A DNA stretch of 64,000 nt from UBA1450 sp964452355 (GTDB taxonomy: Bacteria > Patescibacteriota > Microgenomatia > UBA1406 > GWC2-37-13), in contig CAYVKV010000007.1 in assembly GCA_964452355.1 (NCBI GenBank), forward strand, positions 8,588 to 72,587, written 5' to 3'. Made by a program: the position numbers and the translations under genes. Positions within the stretch are counted from its first letter, which is position 1; each line of letters starts with the position of its first letter. Shown here one piece after another: positions 33,669 through 44,288 of this stretch. The notes beneath the pieces were generated by a model. The model was not told the DNA's origin. It worked only from the letters and a program-made list of their open reading frames with translations, and made no database searches.

Positions 33669-34715
33669 ATGCTTCTTTCAAAACTTCAGATAACCAATTT
33701 TCGAAATTTTTCCTCATCATTATTTGAATTTAGTCCAAATCTCACCTTGATCATTGGTGAAAATGCACGAGGGAAAACGAGCTTACTTGAAGCAGTTTAC
33801 GCATCGGTTTATGGCACCGGCTTTCGCGAATCGCGAGAAATTGAGCTGATTTTATGGGATCAGGACGACTGTATCGTGGATGGACAGTTTATTGATGGTG
33901 ATGTGAAGCAGCGCTTTCAGGTACGACTCCTCAAGACGGGAGAAACACGGGTTCAAAAAAAGTTTTATGTAAACAAAACAGTGAAGTCCGCACTCCAATA
34001 TCGCAAAAATCAAATGCAAGCGGTGCTTTTTGCGCCGGAGCAGATACGAATTATTACCGGTTCTCCCAGTCGAAAAAGAAGGTACTTTGATACGGTGATC
34101 TCTTCTGTTGATCATGCGTACAAAAAATCTCTTCGAAGTTATGAAAATGCCTTGAGACGGCGAAACAAGGTGTTAGAGATTTATCAGAATGAATCAGATG
34201 CACTGAGAGAATTATCCTATTGGAATGCGCTTGTGGTTGAGCATGGTATGGAGCTTACCAAAAAGAGAGCCTCATATATTCAGTTTTTAAACGATCATCC
34301 AAATGTTGAAGGGAAAGAGTTTCGAATAGAATACCATCCAAACAACATATCAATGCTCGTTTTGAGTGACGTTCTTTCAAAAGAGCTTCGTTTTAGACGA
34401 ACGTTGGTCGGACCGCAAAAAGATGATTTCGAAATATTTCTGAAAGGAGCGCAACATAATAATGTCAGTTTATATGGATCTCGCAGTGAACAGCGAATGG
34501 CAGTTTTTTGGTTAAAACTTAATGAACTGAAGTTGTTTGAAAAAGATTCTAAAGAAAAGCCACTGCTTCTTCTTGACGATATTTTTTCAGAGCTTGATGA
34601 TCATAATCGAGAGCTTATCATGAAAATGATCAAGGATCATCAGACTATCGCAACAACTACAGAAGAAGATATTCAAAAAATTGCACAAATTCCAGAGGTG
34701 GTCATTGAGTTGTAG
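33669..34715 (+). CDS. recF: DNA replication and repair protein RecF
   Basis: 348 aa from the ATG at 33669 (MLLSKLQITNFRNF); a GTG at 33645 would add eight residues. The start LxxxNFRN, the Walker A IGENARGKTSLLEAVY, the SPSRKRRYFD segment, RRTLVGPQKDDFEIF, GSRSEQRMAVFWLKL (signature) and PLLLLDDIFSELDDHN (Walker B and D loop) are all RecF hallmarks. Length is typical. It is an SMC-like ATPase that helps load RecA at gaps. In many bacteria recF follows dnaN; here it follows the UMP-kinase fusion. Confidence 0.93.
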   Translation: MLLSKLQITNFRNFSSSLFEFSPNLTLIIGENARGKTSLLEAVYASVYGTGFRESREIELILWDQDDCIVDGQFIDGDVKQRFQVRLLKTGETRVQKKFYVNKTVKSALQYRKNQMQAVLFAPEQIRIITGSPSRKRRYFDTVISSVDHAYKKSLRSYENALRRRNKVLEIYQNESDALRELSYWNALVVEHGMELTKKRASYIQFLNDHPNVEGKEFRIEYHPNNISMLVLSDVLSKELRFRRTLVGPQKDDFEIFLKGAQHNNVSLYGSRSEQRMAVFWLKLNELKLFEKDSKEKPLLLLDDIFSELDDHNRELIMKMIKDHQTIATTTEEDIQKIAQIPEVVIEL

Positions 34716-34718
34716 AGA

Positions 34719-35558
34719 CTATTTCTTGAAGGCATGCAAATCATCATTTCTGGAAAATGTCACCGTCCGAATATGATTCAAATATTCTGATGAAAGTTTG
34801 TCTAATTCAGCTAAATTTCCATGCATTTTTGCTCGTTCCATATGTGTAAATATCCACCTAAGTTCTGGATCTGTAGGGAGCTGCGATTGCTTAAGGAATG
34901 AAATAAGATTGTCATGTGGTGGATTATTTTCATCCACATATGCATATCCATGACGTGAAAATCGTTGAAGCCGCGCAAGTTCAATTCGATCAAACTCATC
35001 AAGTCCGGTTAACCGTGGAGTTCCTCCATCCATTCCAGCTGCAAAAACCCATTTATTTGGAATTTCCTTAAATGGATGGATCCTTACATTTTGTGGAAGG
35101 GCTTGTGCAGCCTGTGCGAGAGAATGAGGTTTGTGAAATGCAGGATATATTTCAATTTGCTGACCGGGAGTGAGTCCGCTAAAAACTGAAGCGGTGCCTG
35201 CGTCATCCAAAATATCTTCAGGATAAATAAATGTTTGACTCTCGGTAAAGCCAACATTTGCAACCCTTACGATTTGTCCTGATGCGGTGTGACCACTTTT
35301 TGACGTAGTGAGGAAAAACGTTCGATCAAGAATTTGCTGAGCAAGCCCTGGCTCTGACTGAAAACATTTCAAAATAAAAGGGAGTGGAGCTGCTGCTCCC
35401 ATAAGAGCAATTCCAACTCGAAATTCTTCGCGAGTCTTGAGGAGAGTTCGAAGTCGATCAGCAACCATTTCTCCATGAAGAGTCAGGTGTTCTTCAAGAT
35501 GAGCCATACCTTCTACGGGTTCAATCTCAGGGGGCATATTGAAAGGATATTCGATCAT
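34719..35558 (-). CDS. Phosphoribosyltransferase-like protein
   Basis: 279 aa. The segment FIYPEDILDDAGTAS (about residues 111-125) matches the PRPP-binding loop of type I phosphoribosyltransferases (hydrophobic, acidic pair, then D-D-x-G-T-x-S/T). GIALMGAAAPLPFIL (about 49-63) could be the first strand and pyrophosphate loop. The C-terminal ~100 residues are helical and unassigned. Substrate cannot be predicted. On the minus strand TATAAT (35569-35564) ends five bases before the ATG. The gene is convergent with recF, with three bases between them. Confidence 0.55.
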   Translation of the reverse strand: MIEYPFNMPPEIEPVEGMAHLEEHLTLHGEMVADRLRTLLKTREEFRVGIALMGAAAPLPFILKCFQSEPGLAQQILDRTFFLTTSKSGHTASGQIVRVANVGFTESQTFIYPEDILDDAGTASVFSGLTPGQQIEIYPAFHKPHSLAQAAQALPQNVRIHPFKEIPNKWVFAAGMDGGTPRLTGLDEFDRIELARLQRFSRHGYAYVDENNPPHDNLISFLKQSQLPTDPELRWIFTHMERAKMHGNLAELDKLSSEYLNHIRTVTFSRNDDLHAFKK

Positions 35559-35685
35559 ATCCTATTATAATTTATTTAATTAAGAAAGCGAATAGTTAAT
35601 TTAATTTATGAATAAATGATGTGTACGAACAAAAAAAGCATTTTTAGGAAGCATTTAAGATATATTGATATAATATAAGTTGTAA

Positions 35686-35702
35686 GGAGAGGTGACAGAG
35701 TG
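35686..35702 (+). repeat. 17-base copy of the tRNA-Ser 5' end
   Basis: GGAGAGGTGACAGAGTG is identical to the first 17 bases of the tRNA-Ser gene at 36023-36039. The AT-rich upstream sequence (TAATATAA) is also similar in both places. The tRNA sequence stops after this copy and turns into GC-rich hairpins. It looks like the displaced original 5' end of the tRNA gene. Confidence 0.8.
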
Positions 35703-35760
35703 CCCGCTCAGCTCCTTGCAGGATTGAGCGGGTCCGCTCAACTTTAGTCTGAGCGGAGCT
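35703..35760. repeat. Pair of GC-rich hairpins with related arms
   Basis: CCCGCTCA (35703-35710) pairs with TGAGCGGG (35725-35732), and TCCGCTCA (35733-35740) with TGAGCGGA (35750-35757). AGCTCC/GGAGCT arms span both. A related CCCGC...GAGCGGG unit lies at 4723-4738. It could be a small repeat family or a structured leader for the GIY-YIG gene that starts at 35768. Confidence 0.6.
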
Positions 35761-35767
35761 GAATTAT

Positions 35768-35998
35768 ATGTATTACGTTTATATCTTAAAAAGCAAGAAG
35801 GACAATAAACACTATATTGGCTCAACACATGATTTGAAAAGAAGATTTAACGAACATCAATTAGGTAAGGTCGAATCGACAAAATCAAGAAGACCGTTAT
35901 TAATAGAATATTATGAAGCATATCGTAATAAAGAATTAGCCACCAGACAAGAATTATTATATAAAACGGGGCAAGGAAGAAGAATTTTGAAAAAAAGA

Positions 35999-36019
<21 letters not shown>
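35768..36019 (+). CDS. GIY-YIG nuclease domain protein (UPF0213-like)
   Basis: 83 aa. It starts MYYVYILKSKKDNKHYIGST: the Y-V-Y and Y-I-G pieces are the GIY-YIG motif. DLKRRFNEHQLGKVESTKSR carries the catalytic Arg, and RNKELATRQELLYK the conserved Glu region. This single-domain form is common as a stand-alone nuclease. It lies between the partial tRNA copy and the intact tRNA-Ser gene, so it may be part of a tiny inserted unit. Its last 21 bases overlap the end of the recombinase gene on the other strand. Confidence 0.85.
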
Positions 36020-37623
<1,604 letters not shown>

Positions 37624-37627
<4 letters not shown>

Positions 37628-37950
37628 GGTTCATTTATTACTTCTTTTAAAGTTAGCCCTTTAAATACATCTTTCTCATACTCATTAAGCCAGGTATCAA
37701 TAAGAAATTGAAATTCTGTCACGACTGTTTCTATTTGTTCATTAGAAAGTGTCTGAGCTGTTTCTCCCAGAAGTTGTCTTGTTCGAGTAAATTTATTTTC
37801 TTCGCTTTGCTTTGGGAAAGCTCTATTCAGAACGTTTTGTAGGGAATCAGATATAGGTTTATAGGCAGGGATTTGATAAGAAGGCTGAGTTTCAGTAATA
37901 ACTTCTTGTTCTAGTGTTAATTCTCTTGTATTAAAAAGTGATGTTTCCAT
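37624..37950 (-). CDS. Small protein coupled to the recombinase, unknown
   Basis: 108 aa, acidic, no membrane segment; the C-terminal half is helical (QFLIDTWLNEYEKDVFKG). Its TGA overlaps the recombinase ATG, and a strong promoter for the pair lies just upstream. A small gene in this position could be an excision or directionality factor, but the sequence does not say so. Confidence 0.6.
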
Positions 37951-37959
37951 AATCTTAAA

Positions 37960-38006
37960 ACTATCGATATATAGATAGTATATATCTAAATAACGATAGT
38001 TGTCAA
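37960..38006. promoter_or_regulatory. Recombinase promoter with overlapping XRE operator sites
   Basis: On the minus strand TTGACA (38006-38001), 18-base spacer, TATACT (37982-37977) drives the recombinase operon. ACTATCGATA (37960-37969) and its inverse CGATAGT (37994-38000) flank and overlap it, with TAGATAG between. The core CTATCGAT also occurs at the second XRE gene (63084-63093). This arrangement fits repression of the integrase by the divergent XRE protein. Confidence 0.7.
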
Positions 38007-38018
38007 GTGTATTTATTC

Positions 38019-38207
38019 ATGGAATTAGATCGTAGTAAAAAAATCGAAAAGTTACGCAGTTCTAAGGAAGAAGTAGCAAACGCCATTGGGATATCTGTAA
38101 CTTATTATGCAGGTATCGAACGTGGAGAAGAAAATCCAACATTTGCCGTAATAGAGAATATTTGCATAGCACTTAAAGTAAAATCGTCAGAAGTATTACC
38201 GTTTTAA
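38019..38207 (+). CDS. XRE-family HTH regulator
   Basis: 62 aa from the ATG at 38019 (MELDRSKKIEKLRSS); a GTG at 38007 is also in frame. The helix-turn-helix is EEVANAIGISVTYYAGIERG, followed by EENPTFAVIENICIALKVKSSEVLPF, the usual end of Cro/CI-type small regulators. It is divergent from the recombinase operon with operators in between, so it probably represses integration genes and itself. It is homologous to the regulator at 63096-63311: both end in KSSxxLPF. Confidence 0.85.
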   Translation: MELDRSKKIEKLRSSKEEVANAIGISVTYYAGIERGEENPTFAVIENICIALKVKSSEVLPF

Positions 38208-38222
38208 AACTTTTGCATCGTT

Positions 38223-39935
38223 TTAGGCATTTTCTATTCTGAACAATTTATCATTCTGCGACAGTTTAACTACAAAATACTCTTCGTTATCTAACTCTTT
38301 AGGTAGTTTATCTTTTAATATCGAGGCAACAAACTGTATACCGTTATCATTAACCAAATAGGCAATTTTAACTAGCTGGTTATCATGCATTAATTCTTTT
38401 TTATCATTTAATATAAAGTGCATCGAAGAAATGTTTTCTTCGTCAGCAAAAAGTATATATGCTATATCAAAACATGAAATTTCTCCCTGCTTTTTTCCAG
38501 AGCTTAAATTAGTATTAAATGCGCTAAATTTATAAAGCTTCTGTCCGTTTTTATTAGTTATAATATCGTATTTTAAAGCGTACTTCTCTCCATAAAGCTT
38601 GTCTGAAATTGAAGAAAAATATTTGTTAAATTTATTTAATTGTGTTTGAACTGTTTTTTCAAAATCTACCGAGAATAATTCTTCGTCAATTACGCTCAAA
38701 TCCTTATTGTATTTATCAATACTATCTTCAACTTCCCTTAGCTGTTTGATAACACTCTCATATTCACCTTTTTTTCTAAACTGCTCGTTTAATTTTGATA
38801 TCAAATCTTCAAGTTCCTCATAAGAATCACTCTTTGCAATTATGGACGAAAACCCCTCCTCTTCTGTCAAAAGTCTTTTTAATTCTTGGTCTCTTTTAGT
38901 AATATTTTTTTCTAATTCAGGAAGGTCTTTTATAATAAATTTAACCTTCTCGTCAGTCATTTTATTGTGGTAATCCACCAAGTCATTAAATGTCTTTTGA
39001 ATAGTACTTATTTGGCTTGTTGCCTGTTGATATATCTCTTTTAGCTGTTGAAGGTCAATATTTGCCTTATTTGCATTCAGAGCTTCTTTAGCTTCATTAA
39101 TTAAATCTTTTCTTAGCCTTAATTTACTTATTTCTGAACTAACATTATTAATTTGATATTTAACCTTATTGAGGTTATTAAGGTCTGCTTCAAAGTTTTT
39201 ATTTAAATTAAGATTAGACTTGACTGCATTTAGCTTCTCAATTTCATCATTTACTAGAGATAAAGCTGTTTCATAAGCTGTCTTTGTTTGTTGTTTTTCA
39301 AGTCGTTTTTTATAAGTATTTTCTTGCTGTATTTTTATTAATATTTCTTGGCGTGACTTTCCATCGCTGAATTCACAACCGAACATGAATAAATATAAAG
39401 TTTCATATTCAGCATCACTTGTGTATTTATCTAGCGTTTTTAAAGTATTATTAATGTTTTCATCTTTATAACGGATATTATGAGAAATGAGCTGTCTAAA
39501 TGTTGGTTTTTCAGCTTGGTGTTCGGGAAAAACTAAATTAGATAACTTCATCTCAAATTCATCGACAGTTAAATCTTCACCATTAATCCTACGTATAGTG
39601 TCTTTCTTTGCCAAGAAGTTTCTCTCGATAACAATTTCTTTTGTAGCTGGGTAGTTTAGGTCTTCACCGAGAACGAGAGTTATCAAAACCTGATTATCAA
39701 TAAGGAAGTCTTTTACTAGCTTATATTCATCTTTCTTAGTTTCTGGGTCGATATATATCTGTCTAGGGTCTGCACCTAAGCAGAAATCAATTAGTTTTAA
39801 AACTGTTGTCTTGCCCACATTATTACCAGTAATTTGTTCGGCACTCTCGTCCACGATTAGATTAATTCCTTTACGGAATGTAATATTACGGATATTTTTT
39901 CCTTCAGCAGATATGGTTAGACTTTTTAAATACAT
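38223..39935 (-). CDS. ABC-three-component system ATPase (DUF2326, SMC/RecN-like)
   Basis: 570 aa. Walker A is GNNVGKTTVLKLIDFCLG near residue 37, preceded by GINLIVDES, the DUF2326 pattern. A long coiled coil (about 200-410) follows, with the C-terminal ABC signature replaced by NLSSGKKQGEISCFDIAYIL and a Walker-B-like ENISSMHFILND. Such ATPases with DUF2326 ends are the ABC component of ABC-3C conflict systems. The ATG overlaps the stop of the small middle gene, and together with the SMEK gene this forms a three-gene operon. It is expected to couple ATP-driven conformational change on nucleic acid to an effector. Mechanism unproven. Confidence 0.8.
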   Translation of the reverse strand: MYLKSLTISAEGKNIRNITFRKGINLIVDESAEQITGNNVGKTTVLKLIDFCLGADPRQIYIDPETKKDEYKLVKDFLIDNQVLITLVLGEDLNYPATKEIVIERNFLAKKDTIRRINGEDLTVDEFEMKLSNLVFPEHQAEKPTFRQLISHNIRYKDENINNTLKTLDKYTSDAEYETLYLFMFGCEFSDGKSRQEILIKIQQENTYKKRLEKQQTKTAYETALSLVNDEIEKLNAVKSNLNLNKNFEADLNNLNKVKYQINNVSSEISKLRLRKDLINEAKEALNANKANIDLQQLKEIYQQATSQISTIQKTFNDLVDYHNKMTDEKVKFIIKDLPELEKNITKRDQELKRLLTEEEGFSSIIAKSDSYEELEDLISKLNEQFRKKGEYESVIKQLREVEDSIDKYNKDLSVIDEELFSVDFEKTVQTQLNKFNKYFSSISDKLYGEKYALKYDIITNKNGQKLYKFSAFNTNLSSGKKQGEISCFDIAYILFADEENISSMHFILNDKKELMHDNQLVKIAYLVNDNGIQFVASILKDKLPKELDNEEYFVVKLSQNDKLFRIENA

Positions 39936-40153
39936 AATTCGATATTCCCGTCACTATTTAATATGACAAGATTTAATAAAAACAACCAATCTAAACACAA
40001 TACGAAAACTGGAAAGGTCATATTCTTCTGTTGTTTTACGTTTGCATATAAATCCAGCATACTTTGTGTTTTCTGCCCCTGCAAAGTTTTAAGTACAAAC
40101 GCCCCGTTGTAATAAATACTTTGTTGTGGATGGATATTATCAGGTATTAGCAT
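39926..40153 (-). CDS. ABC-three-component system middle component
   Basis: 75 aa from the ATG at 40153 (MLIPDNIHPQQSIYYNG); an upstream in-frame ATG lies within the SMEK gene. The MLIPDNIHPxxSIYYNGAFVL start and NMTFPVFVLCLDWLFLLNLV are characteristic of the small middle components that link the SMEK or other effector protein to the DUF2326 ATPase. It overlaps both neighbours by short stretches, so expression is tightly coupled. Confidence 0.75.
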   Translation of the reverse strand: MLIPDNIHPQQSIYYNGAFVLKTLQGQKTQSMLDLYANVKQQKNMTFPVFVLCLDWLFLLNLVILNSDGNIELCI

Positions 40154-41105
40154 ATTTATAACCCTCTGGGTTCTCAAAAATTTTGCAACGAATAAATGCG
40201 TCAACTACGATAATATTGATACAAATTTCTAATTCATCAATTGGTATTCGAGTAAAGTTAGCACTTTCAAGCACGTAGTTTTGTACTTCATCAATAACTA
40301 AAAAGAACAACTCATCATCACTTTTTATTGCTTTGTTTCTTAAGTAGATAGTTCTCATCTTATTCAAAACTGAATTACTCTTATTCACACCTTGCGAGTC
40401 AAACTCGGAATAAATTTTATCTAGTCTTGGGTGATACGTGCCATAGTCGTTAATTACAGCACCCGCATCCTTAAGGTTGTTAAAGCTTATTTTACGGTCT
40501 ATCTCGAAACTATTAGTAACTAAACCATCTGTCTTTGCCCAGTCTTCTTTTGCCAAAATGTTTACAATCGTGGCTAGGTTTGAATCAAGCTTTACTACAT
40601 CTACCTCGTCACCCAGTTCTGCTTTGATAAAATTATAAATCTTTTTTTGGGAACCTATATCTCGTCCTTTTATATAAGTGAGAATAGAAATAGTATCTAA
40701 AATATCTGTGGCTGGATTGAAAATAACAGCGTGGGGGTTTTTAAAGTTTTTTTTTCTCAAATCATAGGCATCTTTTGCGATTGAAATGAATTTAAAAGTA
40801 TATTCTGGGTATTCTGTTATTTTGCCTTTTTCTAAGCAATCCTCAACCTTTTCTTTAGTACACGTTGCAGAAATCTGTATCACAAGAGAATTACCATCAC
40901 AAACTAAATCGATTGCCTCTACATTCTGCAACTCTTCATTTAAATTTTTTACGTCCCAGCCATATAGTTCCTTACAAAAATGTTTATAAAAGTCTTCTGA
41001 ATGATTGTGTAATTGAAGATGATTAAGTTTGCCTGTACTAGTGATCCTTAGTGCAAGTAGGTTCAAATGCTTTTCAATATAATCAAAATAGGCAGTACGA
41101 TTCAT
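40140..41105 (-). CDS. SMEK-domain protein of ABC-three-component system
   Basis: 321 aa. The N-terminal ~150 residues match the SMEK domain: a helical start (AYFDYIEKHLNLLALRITST), GKLNHLQLHNHSEDFYKHF, ELYGWDVKNLN and a nuclease-like core VEAIDLVCDGNSLVIQISAT. The AIDL and IQIS residues have the spacing of a restriction-like D...(Q/E)xxx motif. The C-terminal half is helical. In ABC-3C systems this protein is thought to be the sensor or effector. First gene of the three-gene operon. Confidence 0.78.
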   Translation of the reverse strand: MNRTAYFDYIEKHLNLLALRITSTGKLNHLQLHNHSEDFYKHFCKELYGWDVKNLNEELQNVEAIDLVCDGNSLVIQISATCTKEKVEDCLEKGKITEYPEYTFKFISIAKDAYDLRKKNFKNPHAVIFNPATDILDTISILTYIKGRDIGSQKKIYNFIKAELGDEVDVVKLDSNLATIVNILAKEDWAKTDGLVTNSFEIDRKISFNNLKDAGAVINDYGTYHPRLDKIYSEFDSQGVNKSNSVLNKMRTIYLRNKAIKSDDELFFLVIDEVQNYVLESANFTRIPIDELEICINIIVVDAFIRCKIFENPEGYKYANT

Positions 41106-41464
41106 AGAATTATTGTACCAACTTTAACCAACATAAGTACAGACAATGAGTCCCACCATTGAGACACTCTGACCTATTTATTACACTGAGAAACAGACCA
41201 AATGATAGTTTTTATTAGAAAGGTTGAAGTTTACCTGCGTCAATTTTAAGAGTTCCCTGGGATAAAGGTGATCAATTGCGCCCACAATCTCATTGGATTG
41301 CCAATCCGCCGATTTCCTCTATTAGAAGTCCATCGCTAGTTTTGCTATCAATTTTTTCACATTCCAATTGTACCAAGAAAGTACTGAGTAGATTAGAAAT
41401 TGAATTTCCCTTCCCATTCCCGATAGGCTTTGATATACTCCAATCATAAATTGCCCTGATTTAT
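41106..41464. other. Intergenic region between the ABC-3C operon and the coupling-protein gene
   Basis: 359 bases with no convincing gene. Near the right edge is an extended -10 box (TGATATACT, TATACT at 41434-41439), probably the promoter of the coupling-protein gene. GGATTG-C-CAATCC (41295-41307) is a short palindrome. Frames on the minus strand are broken; decayed coding sequence is possible, but I cannot name it. Confidence 0.5.
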
Positions 41465-44143
41465 ATGGAAAATATAAACTGGTCTGATGTAATCCCACCA
41501 ACCCTTGCCCAACTAATTTTAATAGGAACAACTATTTCGTGGGTTACTGTAGTTTTTTTAGTCACTTCTCTTTTTTTTATCGGTCTTATTATTCTTAAAT
41601 ACTTGCAGTTTAAAAAGTCACTACAAGGATCGTATGTCTTATTAGAAATAAAACCTCCCTCTATTTCATTACAGTCTGCATTTACTACTAAGCAATTATT
41701 CACTATTCTCCATTCGCTTGATTCAAAACCGACACTTTTAGACAGGTTGCTCAAAAATAAGATGCTCATTAGCTATGAAATAGTATCAAGCAGAAGTGAG
41801 GGAATCCGATACATAATCTACACACCAAAAGAAAATGTTTCGATCCTTCGCAAAAACTTGCTTTCGTACCTTCCCGGTATTGAGATTCAAGAAATATCCG
41901 ACTACTTGCCAAAATCTTTAGCAGAGTTAGAAAGTAAAAAATATTCGTATACTGAATTTAAACTTAAAAACTCATACGTTCTTCCATTAAAAGAACAGGG
42001 AGTACTTGGCGAACACGATCCAATTGCATATATCACTGGACAAATGACAAAACTAGAGCCAGATGAGTTAATCACTTTGCAATTGGTCACTTCTCCTGTA
42101 ACGCCAGTCTATCATGGGAAAATTGCAGATTATTTATTTAAATTACAAAAAAGAATTTACGAAGGGAAAGAAATTGTTTCCTACATTCAAAATGGTTCTC
42201 TTAGTAAGATTTTACATTCTTTAAAAGTTGTTCCTCTTTTTATTTTTGATCTTTTTGTACTTCTTCTAAAAGACCTTACTAAATGGGTTATGGATTTTAC
42301 AATGGCATCGCCAAAATATCCAAGCAAATATATTCTTGAGCAAGAAAAGGTTACTAATGATCAAATAATTGAACTAACTCCAAAACAAAGTGAGATACAA
42401 GAGATTGTAGAGTCAAAAATTAATCAAGATTTATTTGAGGTAACTATGCGACTTTTAGTTGTTGGAACTTATAAAAATAATATTGAGCTTAGAAAAAAGG
42501 GAATTATAGGAAACTTTGCAACATATACCAATCTTAGCTATCAGGCTCTTAAGGTTAAGTCAACATATTTTAATTCACTCTTTACCAAATTAAACTTTTT
42601 ACGTCTCAAGTATCGATTGTTCTCGTTTACTTCTAATCCAATCTTTTCAGTATCAGAACTTTCAACAATTTATCACTTTCCATTTACACTAACTACACAA
42701 ACCGAGGACTTACAATCAATAAAATCATCACACCTACCAGCACCAATTAGTCTTAAAAATCCGACAAACCTTGATATCGTATTTGCTCACAATATTCATG
42801 GTGAAAGCATTACCCCAATAGGATTAACGATAGAAGAAAGACGAAGGCACATGTACCTAATCGGTGCAACTGGTATGGGCAAAACCACACTTTTACTACA
42901 AATGATCTATCAAGATATAAAAAATGGCAAAGGTGTAGCGATAATGGATCCGCATGGAGATTTAGCCACCCGACTAATTGGCGTTATTCCGCAAAACAGG
43001 CTTGAAGATGTAATTTACTTTAACCCGTATGATCTTGAGTTTCCTATTGGTTTAAATGTTTTACAAATGACAGAAGGTTTATCTGATGTTGAAAAGGAAA
43101 GAGAAAAAGATCTGATTGTTTCAAGCCTTATCTCCGTATTTTTAAAGCTTTATCCATCTAACACAGCTAGACCTAGAATGGAGCATGTTCTTAGAAATAC
43201 TATTCTAGCCATTCTTTCAACAGAAAAACCAACATTACTTACTGCATATAAAATGCTTGTTGATAAAAACTTGAGAGATAATATTGTTTCCAAACTTGAA
43301 GACCCCTTACTAAAAGAATTTTGGGAGAAAGAATTTAAAGGTTTTGGAAGTTTCCAAAGAGCTGAGCTTATTTCTCCAATCACCAATAAACTCGGCAGAT
43401 TTTTTACAACCAAAACAACCAGAAATATTCTCACTCAAGAAAATAGCAAACTTGATTTTGACGACATTATGAACAATAAAAAGATTCTTATTTGTGATCT
43501 ATCAAAAGGGAAAATAGGTGAGGATATTTCTTCATTTTTAGGAAGCCTACTCATTCTCAAGCTTCAGTTAGCTGCATTAAACCGAGTTCATATACCACAA
43601 GATAAGCGTGAAGATTTTTTTCTGTATATCGATGAGTTTCAAAACTTTGCCACTATGACTTTTGCCCAGATTTTATCGGAGGCGCGCAAATATAGGCTTG
43701 ATACCATACTTGCTCATCAAACTATCTCACAAATTGAAGATAAGGATCTACTAAAGGTAATTTTAGCTAATGTAGGTACTGTTGTTTCATATAGAACAAG
43801 TAATCCAACAGATGAGGATTTTATCCTTCCCTTGTTTGCTCCGCACGTAAAAGAGCATCAAATAGCCAATCTACCGTCATTTAATTTTTACATTAAAATT
43901 CATGGAGTATCTTCCCAAGATGCTTTTACTGGTAGTACCTATGACTTTACAACTCCAAAAGATGAAAAAATTCAACAAACAGTGATCAAAACTTCAAGAA
44001 CTAAATATGGTGCAGATGCTGAAACCCTAAAAAAGCTAGACGAGAAACTAAAGGTAGTCGTACCTGCAACAAAGACCCAAAAGTCAAAACAAAAGCAAAC
44101 TAAACAGAGCAAAAAGGGTGAATCAGAACGAAAATCGATATGA
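41465..44143 (+). CDS. VirD4/TraG-like type IV coupling ATPase
   Basis: 892 aa. One N-terminal membrane helix (about 17-42) is followed by a long cytoplasmic region with another hydrophobic stretch near 255-275, then the motor domain. Walker A is LIGATGMGKTTLL near residue 465, then MDPHGDLATRLIG. Walker B is LYIDEFQNFATM near residue 720, followed by SEARKYRLDTILAHQTISQI, diagnostic of the VirD4/TraG/HerA-type family. It ends with a Lys/Gln-rich tail. It would couple the DNA substrate to the secretion channel using ATP. The replication-relaxation gene follows. Confidence 0.85.
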   Translation: MENINWSDVIPPTLAQLILIGTTISWVTVVFLVTSLFFIGLIILKYLQFKKSLQGSYVLLEIKPPSISLQSAFTTKQLFTILHSLDSKPTLLDRLLKNKMLISYEIVSSRSEGIRYIIYTPKENVSILRKNLLSYLPGIEIQEISDYLPKSLAELESKKYSYTEFKLKNSYVLPLKEQGVLGEHDPIAYITGQMTKLEPDELITLQLVTSPVTPVYHGKIADYLFKLQKRIYEGKEIVSYIQNGSLSKILHSLKVVPLFIFDLFVLLLKDLTKWVMDFTMASPKYPSKYILEQEKVTNDQIIELTPKQSEIQEIVESKINQDLFEVTMRLLVVGTYKNNIELRKKGIIGNFATYTNLSYQALKVKSTYFNSLFTKLNFLRLKYRLFSFTSNPIFSVSELSTIYHFPFTLTTQTEDLQSIKSSHLPAPISLKNPTNLDIVFAHNIHGESITPIGLTIEERRRHMYLIGATGMGKTTLLLQMIYQDIKNGKGVAIMDPHGDLATRLIGVIPQNRLEDVIYFNPYDLEFPIGLNVLQMTEGLSDVEKEREKDLIVSSLISVFLKLYPSNTARPRMEHVLRNTILAILSTEKPTLLTAYKMLVDKNLRDNIVSKLEDPLLKEFWEKEFKGFGSFQRAELISPITNKLGRFFTTKTTRNILTQENSKLDFDDIMNNKKILICDLSKGKIGEDISSFLGSLLILKLQLAALNRVHIPQDKREDFFLYIDEFQNFATMTFAQILSEARKYRLDTILAHQTISQIEDKDLLKVILANVGTVVSYRTSNPTDEDFILPLFAPHVKEHQIANLPSFNFYIKIHGVSSQDAFTGSTYDFTTPKDEKIQQTVIKTSRTKYGADAETLKKLDEKLKVVVPATKTQKSKQKQTKQSKKGESERKSI

Positions 44144-44147
44144 TATT

Positions 44148-44168
44148 TTGTGTTAGCAGCTAACACAA
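44148..44168 (+). terminator. Hairpin after the coupling-protein gene
   Basis: TTGTGTTAG-CAG-CTAACACAA, a perfect nine-base stem with a three-base loop starting five bases after the stop codon, followed by TTTAATTT. Likely terminator. Confidence 0.6.
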
Positions 44169-44226
44169 TTTAATTTGAGTATTGCTTGATATAATAGGAA
44201 AAACAAAATATTTTTTGTACTCTTTA

Positions 44227-44244
44227 TTCCTTATGAATAAGGAA
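44227..44244. promoter_or_regulatory. 18-base palindrome upstream of the replication-relaxation gene
   Basis: TTCCTTATGAATAAGGAA has perfect eight-base arms around GA, 45 bases before the ATG at 44289. A TATAAT box lies upstream at about 44187. It may be an operator, or a binding site of the replication-relaxation protein. Confidence 0.4.
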
Positions 44245-44288
44245 AAGAAAAATTCGTACTACAAAAAGAACGAATCATTAAATAAAAA

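Noticed and set aside
41322..41531. 69-codon minus-strand ORF with WYNWN segment, possible transposase remnant
   Set aside because: It overlaps the start of the coupling-protein gene, and no transposase motif could be confirmed.
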